Shown here: one piece after another, positions 16,270 to 21,002 of the stretch
Numbering within the stretch: position 1 is the first letter of the stretch
Layout: every line of letters starts with the position of its first letter
Source: Pseudomonadota bacterium
Lineage (GTDB): Bacteria; Pseudomonadota; Alphaproteobacteria; Rhodobacterales; Rhodobacteraceae
Length of the DNA: 21,002 nucleotides
Direction: 5' to 3'
Assembly (NCBI GenBank): GCA_027592105.1
Contig: JAQCLA010000011.1
Coordinates: forward strand, 1-21,002
The notes under the pieces: generated by a model
Databases searched by the model: none
What the model was told of the DNA's origin: nothing
Seen by the model: the letters and a program-made list of their open reading frames with translations, nothing else
Program-made: the position numbers and the translations under genes

Positions 16270-16659
16270 TCACTCTCCCTTGATCGCGGAGGTCAGTCCG
16301 GAGATTTTGCGATTGATAAGGCTCAATGATGTCTGATAGCGCAGCACGTTTTCCGAGAATTGCATCTGTTCGACCGACATTTCGACGGTATTGCCGTCCA
16401 TCGCCGGATTGATCGGAACGCGATATTGTAGCGCGGACATCCGCGCGGATTGCATCGTCGGCAAGTGCCGTGGATCAGTAGTGGCAAGATCGCCCTTAAT
16501 CCCTTCAAGGCGATCAAACTCTGCCTTGAAATCAAGGTCGCGAGCCTTGTAGTTCGGTGTGGCGGCATTCGCGATATTTGACGCGAGGATATCATTGCGC
16601 GATGCACGCAGCGTCAAAGACGTTGCATGTGCGCCAAGATGTGCCTTGATCCCTTGCAT
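16270..16659 (-). CDS. flgB: Proximal rod protein FlgB
   Basis: FlgB is a proximal rod subunit close to the MS ring and export gate. It is 129 aa from the ATG at 16659. It contains the family segment NDILASNIANAATPNYKARD, the VEMSVEQMQFSENVLRYQTS helix, and the ending INRKISGLTSAIKGE. Two ATGs are in frame, at 16665 and 16659. AGGA is only two to three bases from the first but about eight from the second, so 16659 is preferred. It is the first gene of the operon, about 46 bases downstream of the transcript start predicted from its sigma-54 promoter. Confidence 0.95.
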   Translation of the reverse strand: MQGIKAHLGAHATSLTLRASRNDILASNIANAATPNYKARDLDFKAEFDRLEGIKGDLATTDPRHLPTMQSARMSALQYRVPINPAMDGNTVEMSVEQMQFSENVLRYQTSLSLINRKISGLTSAIKGE

Positions 16660-16704
16660 TGCCATCTTCCTTTACGAGTTCCGCGAGATACGGTCAGCGT
16701 GTCT

Positions 16705-16720
16705 TGGACCGGTTTTTGCA
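16705..16720 (+). promoter_or_regulatory. Sigma-54 promoter of the 189-aa gene, facing the flgB promoter
   Basis: The plus strand reads TGGACCGGTTTTTGCA, with GG and GC exactly spaced and a complete TTGCA -12 box; two -24 positions deviate. The predicted transcript start is near 16731, before GGAGGA at 16745-16750 and the TTG start at 16757. Its -12 box overlaps the -12 box of the opposing flgB promoter. Confidence 0.68.
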
Positions 16721-16732
16721 AGTGCAATGCCA
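16717..16732 (-). promoter_or_regulatory. Sigma-54 promoter of the flgB-L operon
   Basis: The minus strand reads TGGCATTGCACTTGCA, with exact GG/GC spacing and a full TTGCA -12 box. The predicted transcript start is near 16706, giving a leader of about 46 bases to flgB. Sigma-54 control of flgB is established for the Fla1 system of R. sphaeroides, which supports the assignment. Confidence 0.82.
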
Positions 16733-16756
16733 AGTTGATCATTCGGAGGAAAAAAA

Positions 16757-17326
16757 TTGACACAGCGTTCCTTGCAAGCCGCCCAGCCAGCGATCATGCC
16801 GCGCTTGTCGGCCCCGCTGACGAAATTGCGAAAGCTTTGGTTGAACTCGGTCAAAGACCTTGAACCACAAGCAGCGCTTGCCGTTCTGCGGCAACGTTTG
16901 AAAAGCGAAACAGATGAGGCCAAACGCCTTGGCAATATTGCGGCGCAGAGTTGGATCGTCCGGCAACGATTGATCGGCCTGCAATCCGCACTGCATGGAC
17001 TGCCCGTTGCGAACGTAGGTGAAGTTGCCGAACCACAAGCTGTGGCCGCGACACTGACCGAGGATTTCGCAACTGTAGAAGCCGCCCCCGCAGAAAGCGA
17101 CGATATCCCCACCGCACCGCAAAACGAGGACTGGAAGAAGCTGCGTATTCTTGAAGAAACCGAGGTTAACGGCATGCGCTTTTTTGCAGGCACCACTATT
17201 CAGGTGCTTGCAGATGATGCCCGGAAGCTGATCGAGGCCAAGTCAGCCGAGTTAGCTGAACTAATTGAAGAACCAGCACAAAAGCCCAAGGCGCGGCCTG
17301 CGAAAAAGGCTGCGCCCAAAAAATGA
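16757..17326 (+). CDS. Unrecognised protein with helical N-terminus and small C-terminal beta module (189 aa)
   Basis: I do not recognise this protein. The TTG start is supported by GGAGGA seven bases upstream and a sigma-54 promoter; the next in-frame ATG is residue 14. Residues 20-80 are helical and charged (LRQRLKSETDEAKRL, SWIVRQRLIGLQSAL) and may form a coiled coil. Residues 90-125 are an acidic, Ala/Pro-rich linker. Residues 126-171 (WKKLRILEETEVNGMRFFAG, then a DDARKLIEAKSAEL helix) look like a compact module of the form strand, 'VNG..F..G' turn, strand, helix, seen in small phage-type proteins. The last 15 residues are Lys/Pro/Ala-rich. There is no signal peptide. It is divergent from flgB and upstream of a rod/hook paralogue, so a flagellar assembly or regulatory role is inferred only from position. 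Confidence 0.8.
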   Translation: MTQRSLQAAQPAIMPRLSAPLTKLRKLWLNSVKDLEPQAALAVLRQRLKSETDEAKRLGNIAAQSWIVRQRLIGLQSALHGLPVANVGEVAEPQAVAATLTEDFATVEAAPAESDDIPTAPQNEDWKKLRILEETEVNGMRFFAGTTIQVLADDARKLIEAKSAELAELIEEPAQKPKARPAKKAAPKK

Positions 17327-17353
17327 ACGGCAAATGGGCTTTGGTGACAGGTT

Positions 17354-17369
17354 TGGTACGATATCTGCA
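17354..17369 (+). promoter_or_regulatory. Sigma-54 promoter of the extra rod/hook-family gene
   Basis: TGGTACGATATCTGCA has exact GG/GC spacing and matches TGGCACG-N4-TTGCA at all but two defined positions. The predicted transcript start is near 17380, followed by GGAG at 17397-17400 and the ATG at 17409. It supports a start at 17409 rather than further upstream in the open frame. Confidence 0.72.
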
Positions 17370-17408
17370 GAGACAATCTGGAATCGTTTCACAAATGGAG
17401 TGAACAAG

Positions 17409-18224
17409 ATGTATGGAACAATTTTATCTGGTATGACGACCGCGATGCATGCGTTGGGGGTGATCTCCAACAATGTTGCAAACTCGAGTTCAACCGCGTT
17501 CCAGAAAAGTGACACGACCTTTGCCGATCTTTTCAGCTCTGGTACGCCGGAATCTGCATCGGCGAACTCGCCGGGTCTTGGCAGCATGGTGGAGGGCACG
17601 CGCCGCAGCCAAGCACAGGGCAACTTGATGACGCGCGAAGGTGTCTTGAACCTCGGCCTTTCTGGGAATGGCATGTTTGCCATAGCCCGTCCCGATGCCA
17701 CAGGCGGCGCTGGCGAAAGCAAGGCCTACACGCGTGTCGGTGAATTCAGTCTCGATGCTGCAGGCTTCATCCGCAGCAACGATGGCTCTTACTTGCTTGG
17801 CGTTCCTGGCGACGGGGGTCTTGCAAGTGGTTCGTCGGCGTTGAAGCCTCTACAAATTAATCCAAGTAGCGAGGGGGTTCCCCTAACTGGTATTTCGATT
17901 GGACGCGATGGGATGATCATCGCAAGCTACGGCTCCGACGTGATGGTCGATGTTGGTCAAATCAACATCGCGACTTTCTCCAATCCGATGGGCTTGCGCA
18001 ACGTGAGCCAAAGCCGCTTTGAGCCAACCATCGACTCTGGCGAGGTTGTTTTTGGTATTGCGTCATCTCAGGGATTTGGGTCCGTTAATTCTGGAACACT
18101 GGAATCGTCAAACGTCGACCTTACCACTGAACTTACGATCATGATGCGCGCACAACAACAGTTCTCGGGCGCTGCGAGACTGCTTCAGACGAACTCGGAT
18201 ATGCTTGAAAAGCTTACGCGGTAA
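17409..18224 (+). CDS. Additional rod/hook-family (FlgE/F/G-like) protein, 271 aa
   Basis: This belongs to the FlgE/FlgF/FlgG axial family. Residues 1-35 have MHALGVISNNVANSSSTAFQ, a variant of the SNNxANxxTxGFK signature. LNLGLSGNGMFAIA near 80-95 matches the LDLAIxGxGFF strand, TRVGEFSLDAAGFIRSNDG follows, and the C terminus has GTLESSNVDLTTELTIMMRA then QQQFSGAARLLQTNSDMLEK. Length is that of FlgF or FlgG, yet both are already encoded in the operon, so this is a further paralogue. GGAG lies eight bases before the ATG, and it has its own sigma-54 promoter and terminator. It could be an alternative or extra rod/hook-base component. An assignment to FlgF or FlgG is not justified by what is visible. 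Confidence 0.88.
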   Translation: MYGTILSGMTTAMHALGVISNNVANSSSTAFQKSDTTFADLFSSGTPESASANSPGLGSMVEGTRRSQAQGNLMTREGVLNLGLSGNGMFAIARPDATGGAGESKAYTRVGEFSLDAAGFIRSNDGSYLLGVPGDGGLASGSSALKPLQINPSSEGVPLTGISIGRDGMIIASYGSDVMVDVGQINIATFSNPMGLRNVSQSRFEPTIDSGEVVFGIASSQGFGSVNSGTLESSNVDLTTELTIMMRAQQQFSGAARLLQTNSDMLEKLTR

Positions 18225-18245
18225 TCTGATGCTGTCACGAATAGG

Positions 18246-18271
18246 GCGGGGTGTCTTTGGCACCCCGCTTT
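18246..18271 (+). terminator. Rho-independent terminator after the rod/hook-family gene
   Basis: GCGGGGTG (18246-18253) pairs perfectly with CACCCCGC (18261-18268) around a seven-base loop, followed by TTTCTTATTT. The T-rich tail is on the plus strand, so it terminates the plus-strand transcript. The stem would also form in the opposing transcript ending at 18273, but no U-run follows it in that direction. Confidence 0.85.
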
Positions 18272-18272
18272 C

Positions 18273-18695
18273 TTATTTCAGCGGGAAAACCCACGACAGA
18301 TCAAGGATGCCAACCCGCGAAGGGTAGGGAACAAGAAAATCACCATGCCCATTGGTTTCGATCTCATCCTCGAGGGCGACGACAATGGCGATGGGGCGGG
18401 CCGGCTCGGCGCGCAGATTATTGAGAAACACCTCAAAGCTTGCGCGTGACACCGAGATTTCGGCGCGCATAATCGGTCGATTGAGGGGGATTTCCACATG
18501 CCCGATGGTTGCGCGTCCCATGATATCGACCGGAATAAGTCTGATTTGACAATTGCTGCGCGCGATATTCGTCAATTCGCAGCTTAGCTCGATCTCGGCC
18601 CGGGCCTCGGCCCCAATCAGCCGCAATTCGGCACTTTGCAAAAACATCTGGAGGCAAGACAGCCGTTGACGCGATGCGCTAGGATCAAGCCCCAT
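18273..18695 (-). CDS. Unrecognised protein downstream of fliA (140 aa)
   Basis: I do not recognise this protein. It is 140 aa with no signal peptide or membrane span. The sequence alternates short strands (AEIELSCELTNIA, CQIRLIPVDIMGRATIGHVE, PIAIVVALEDEIE) with few helices, suggesting a beta-sandwich or barrel. It ends VGILDLSWVFPLK. GAGG lies nine bases before the ATG, and the start is 11 bases after the fliA stop. It is the last gene of the flhF-flhG-fliA operon and should be co-expressed with them. It does not look like FlgM, which is smaller and helical, or like CheY, which often follows fliA in gammaproteobacteria. The stop codon abuts the plus-strand terminator. Confidence 0.8.
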   Translation of the reverse strand: MGLDPSASRQRLSCLQMFLQSAELRLIGAEARAEIELSCELTNIARSNCQIRLIPVDIMGRATIGHVEIPLNRPIMRAEISVSRASFEVFLNNLRAEPARPIAIVVALEDEIETNGHGDFLVPYPSRVGILDLSWVFPLK

Positions 18696-18706
18696 GTTCT
18701 GTTTCC

Positions 18707-19429
18707 TCAGTCCTGTGTATCGCCTGTCAGCTCTGCCAAGCGGTGTCGCAAGGTGCTGATCGCGGCTTTCTTGATCTGCGAGATACGGCCGGTGGTCACT
18801 TCAAGGATTTCGGCGATTTCGTAGATGTTGCATTCTTCGACATAATAAAGCTGAATGACCACCGCCTCGCGCTCGCTCAGGCTTTCGAGCGCCTTGCGCA
18901 AGGCGGCGCGAAGCTCGGTTTTGTTGATCTCGTCTTCAGGATTGCCCGCGTCGCTGAAGAACCAGACTGAAAACTCGTCATGGACCTCTTCGATTGATTG
19001 CAGTGTGTTGGCCTGAAATGCTTGGCGCCAATGCTCATACTCTTCGACCGTCATCTCCAGCTCTTCGGCGATCTCGACCGATGTGGGGCGGCGCTGAAGG
19101 CGGCGTTCCAACGCGAGCGTGGCGCGATTGACCTTTTGGCGGTTGATAATGGTGGTGCGGCACAGGTTCGAGGCGCGCCGCAAATGATCGGCGATAGACC
19201 CGCGGATCTTTATCCCGGCATAGGCGGCGAATGTCGCACCTTCTTGGCGTTCATATTTCTGCGCGGCATTCACCAGCCCAATATACCCCGCTTGTATCAG
19301 ATCTTCGACCTCAACTGCGCCGCGGACCCGTCCATGAAAATGATAGGCGATCTTGCGCACTTGCTCCATCTGGCCAGTGATCAAATCATGCGGTGATGGC
19401 CGCTGCTCTGGATATTGGGCGCGTAACAT
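18707..19429 (-). CDS. fliA: Flagellar sigma factor FliA (sigma-28)
   Basis: FliA directs RNA polymerase to late flagellar promoters. It is 240 aa, matching the 239 aa of E. coli FliA, and lacks region 1.1. Region 2 spans about 20-90 with VEVEDLIQAGYIGLVNAAQK and FAAYAGIKIRGSIADHLRR, the typical core-binding and -10 recognition stretch. Region 3 follows with RPTSVEIAEELEMTVEEYEH. Region 4 lies at about 180-232 with LSEREAVVIQLYYVEECNIY then EIAEILEVTTGRISQIKKAA, the -35-binding helix-turn-helix. Its ATG overlaps the flhG stop by one base (TGATG), so translation is coupled. The anti-sigma factor gene flgM is not seen in this window. Confidence 0.94.
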   Translation of the reverse strand: MLRAQYPEQRPSPHDLITGQMEQVRKIAYHFHGRVRGAVEVEDLIQAGYIGLVNAAQKYERQEGATFAAYAGIKIRGSIADHLRRASNLCRTTIINRQKVNRATLALERRLQRRPTSVEIAEELEMTVEEYEHWRQAFQANTLQSIEEVHDEFSVWFFSDAGNPEDEINKTELRAALRKALESLSEREAVVIQLYYVEECNIYEIAEILEVTTGRISQIKKAAISTLRHRLAELTGDTQD

Positions 19430-20229
19430 CAGCTTTCTTCCTCCATGGTGTCCAAGAAGAAACGGATCCCGCTTGATTTGTTCGCGGGCGCTTTTAGAAG
19501 CTTTTGCGCAATCGACCGAAATGCCTCGGCCTCGACGCCTTTGGCATCTGCAGGATTGGCCATAAGGGGGCGGCGCGCCACGACCGAGCGGCGCAGTGGT
19601 AGAGACATGGGCAAATGCCCCAAATAGGTCAACTCGACATCGAGAAATCGAAGCGCGATGGCCAAAAAATGATCGAAATGGCGCTGTGCCTCTTGGCCAT
19701 TATTTGCCATGTTGACAACAACCGAGAAGCTACGCACCCCATGTTCAAGATGCGCCGCCTTTACGATGGTATATGCATCCATGAAACTGGTCGGCTCGCC
19801 AACAACAACAAGCACAACACGATCAGCTGCAGCAACGAATGAAAGCGTCGCGTCACTTGCACCTGCAGGCGTATCGACAATCAGGTAATCGGTCTCATCG
19901 CTCAAGGCTTCAAGATTACGGATAAGTTGCAGCCGTTCATTTTTCTTGAGGTCCAGCAGATCAAGCGCCGCTGAGCCCCCGGACAAGATATTGACCCCAT
20001 GCGCGCTGGTTGAAAGCGCGTCATTGGCCGACGCATCTGCCAGCAAGGTCTTGTCGATTCGTGGGCGCAGGTTTTGGCCCATCAAGATATGGGCATTGGC
20101 CGTGCCGAAATCTGCATCAAGCAGCGTCACCCGTGAACCGAGTTGCCGCAAGACAAGTGCAAGATTGACAGAAATGCTAGTTTTTCCGACCCCGCCTTTG
20201 CCGCTTGCGATTGCGATGGATTGCGCCAT
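19429..20229 (-). CDS. flhG: MinD-like ATPase FlhG (FleN/YlxH)
   Basis: FlhG is a ParA/MinD-type ATPase that limits flagellar number and works with FlhF. From the ATG at 20229 it is 266 aa. Residues 9-17 hold the deviant Walker A SGKGGVGKT, D38-D40 lie in LLDADFGTANAHILMG, and D119 is in IVDTPAGASD. The C-terminal end (GIRFFLDTMEEES) might be a short amphipathic membrane helix, as in MinD. AAAGGA lies five bases before the ATG. An in-frame TTG at 20268 would add 13 residues (MTDPRRSSRERNQ) without a ribosome site. Neither version carries the N-terminal DQAxxLR motif with which FlhG usually stimulates FlhF. It lies 35 bases after flhF and overlaps fliA by one base. Confidence 0.92.
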   Translation of the reverse strand: MAQSIAIASGKGGVGKTSISVNLALVLRQLGSRVTLLDADFGTANAHILMGQNLRPRIDKTLLADASANDALSTSAHGVNILSGGSAALDLLDLKKNERLQLIRNLEALSDETDYLIVDTPAGASDATLSFVAAADRVVLVVVGEPTSFMDAYTIVKAAHLEHGVRSFSVVVNMANNGQEAQRHFDHFLAIALRFLDVELTYLGHLPMSLPLRRSVVARRPLMANPADAKGVEAEAFRSIAQKLLKAPANKSSGIRFFLDTMEEES

Positions 20230-20264
20230 TTGGTTCCTTTCGCGCGAGCTGCGCCTTGGGTCTG

Positions 20265-21002
20265 TCAATTACCGTCTGCAAGCAGGCCGGTCAGGAACTC
20301 GGTCATCATCTCTTCGGTCGCTGGTGCTATTGTTTTTGTTAGGTTGCGTGTACCTGACAGCCATGCGATCTGCGTGCCAGTTTGTGCGATTTGCGATGCC
20401 TCTTCTGCAGATAATTCGCATTCATCGAGCTTTGTCAGCGCAATAACTGGTTCAACGTCTTTGTACTTGTCCAATTCATTTCTCAGTCTCGCGACACTGG
20501 TTCCGGCGGGAACAGCGAGGATAACCGAAACTGCTGTGTATCCAAGTTGATCGCGAAGTTCAGCGATCTTTGGTAGAAGTGTTTCAGGCTCTAGGTTGCA
20601 GTCGATGATATGTGTCGTGTCTGATGTCTGGAAATGCATGGCGTCAAGTTGATCAGCCTGCATGTAAGCGTGAGAAACCGATAATATATGTGCATGCGAC
20701 GACAGCGGGTTCTTTGCAAAACTTGGCTTTTCACTTAACGTCATCAGCACTACTTCATGTGCGAGTTGCGATTCATCCGCAACGGTGGCTAACTTTCCTG
20801 CTAGGGTAGTTTTTCCTACCCCCGAAGCTCCGACAACTATCACGACAGTTGAGCACACACTAGTATAGGGTGTCGGTGCGACAAGAGATTTTGTCATTGC
20901 ACTCACGAATCGCGAAATACGGTCAGCTTCAGTGCGGTTCGGTGCAAAGCATTCAAGAACCTCATGCGAAAAACCAAACTTTTGAAACGGGTCGCGCTGT
21001 TT
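20265..21002 (-). CDS. flhF: FlhF-like SRP-family GTPase, divergent (5' end cut by window edge)
   Basis: FlhF is the third SRP-type GTPase and sets the position of new flagella. The frame stays open to the window edge, so only the last 245 aa are visible. The GTG at 20906 is internal. A helical N-domain piece (SHEVLECFAPNRTEADRISR) precedes the G domain, which has a good P-loop, VVIVVGASGVGKTTLAGKLA, and the guanine-specificity motif TKLD. The usual DTAGR of G3 is replaced by IIDCNLEP, and the DxYR motif of G2 is not apparent. The GTPase may therefore be weak or inactive. Base composition is lower in GC than its neighbours (28 of 60 in 20641-20700). Identification rests on the fold, the TKLD motif and the flhF-flhG-fliA order. 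Confidence 0.82.
   Translation of the reverse strand, partial: KQRDPFQKFGFSHEVLECFAPNRTEADRISRFVSAMTKSLVAPTPYTSVCSTVVIVVGASGVGKTTLAGKLATVADESQLAHEVVLMTLSEKPSFAKNPLSSHAHILSVSHAYMQADQLDAMHFQTSDTTHIIDCNLEPETLLPKIAELRDQLGYTAVSVILAVPAGTSVARLRNELDKYKDVEPVIALTKLDECELSAEEASQIAQTGTQIAWLSGTRNLTKTIAPATEEMMTEFLTGLLADGN

Noticed and set aside
16682..16698. A 17-base stretch in the flgB leader matching flhF at 20911-20927 with one difference.
   Set aside because: Roughly one such pair is expected by chance in 21 kb, and the second copy is inside a coding region.
17265..17408. A 48-residue N-terminal extension of the rod/hook-family protein.
   Set aside because: It overlaps the 189-aa gene and the sigma-54 promoter; axial proteins begin at the MYGTILSGM position, which has its own ribosome site.
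20904..20906. GTG as the start of flhF.
   Set aside because: The frame remains open for 32 more codons to the window edge with a plausible FlhF N-domain helix, so the gene is cut, not short.
1..21002. Search for tRNA genes, CRISPR arrays, insertion sequences and attachment sites.
   Set aside because: Nothing resembling any of these was seen; genes are tightly packed flagellar genes throughout.

Overview
The window is a block of flagellar genes. Its flgBCDEFGHIJKL order, the flhF-flhG-fliA order, a stand-alone flagellar lytic transglycosylase and many sigma-54 (-24/-12) promoters point to an alphaproteobacterium of the Rhodobacter/Roseobacter group. The flagellar system resembles the Rhodobacter sphaeroides Fla1 type, whose gene order recalls gammaproteobacteria, rather than the CtrA-controlled type native to alphaproteobacteria. 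The taxonomic call is an inference from gene content and protein style; no search was run. Base composition is mostly GC-rich, with visibly AT-richer patches inside flgE and in flhF.

Left part (1-1884): a small unrecognised 55-residue gene on the minus strand has a perfect -24/-12 promoter. Upstream of it lies a FliL-family gene on the minus strand. An SltF-like lytic transglycosylase on the plus strand has its own -24/-12 promoter ending almost at its start codon.

Centre (1894-16659, all minus strand): flgB-C-D-E-F-G-H-I-J-K-L, encoding rod, hook, L- and P-rings, rod cap and hook-filament junction proteins. The operon starts from a sigma-54 promoter upstream of flgB and has a second one upstream of flgG. 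FlgJ is reduced to its rod-binding domain, which fits the separate SltF. The hook protein FlgE (1265 aa) and junction protein FlgK (1412 aa) are two to three times the usual length, and FlgL (429 aa) is also enlarged. The extra sequence lies in the exposed central regions.

Right part (16705-21002): divergent from flgB are an unrecognised 189-residue protein (TTG start) and an additional rod/hook-family protein of 271 residues. Each has its own sigma-54 promoter, and a clear terminator follows the second. Converging on them is a minus-strand operon: flhF (cut by the window edge), flhG, fliA and an unrecognised 140-residue protein. FlhF lacks several GTPase signature motifs and FlhG lacks the N-terminal FlhF-activating motif.

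Together the genes would build and time the hook-basal body. A sigma-54 activator outside the window would fire the -24/-12 promoters, FlhF/FlhG would set flagellar placement or number, SltF would open the peptidoglycan for the rod, and FliA would switch on late genes. The genes flgA, flgM, flgN, fliC and fliD are not in the window. No gene-free stretch exceeds 125 bases.
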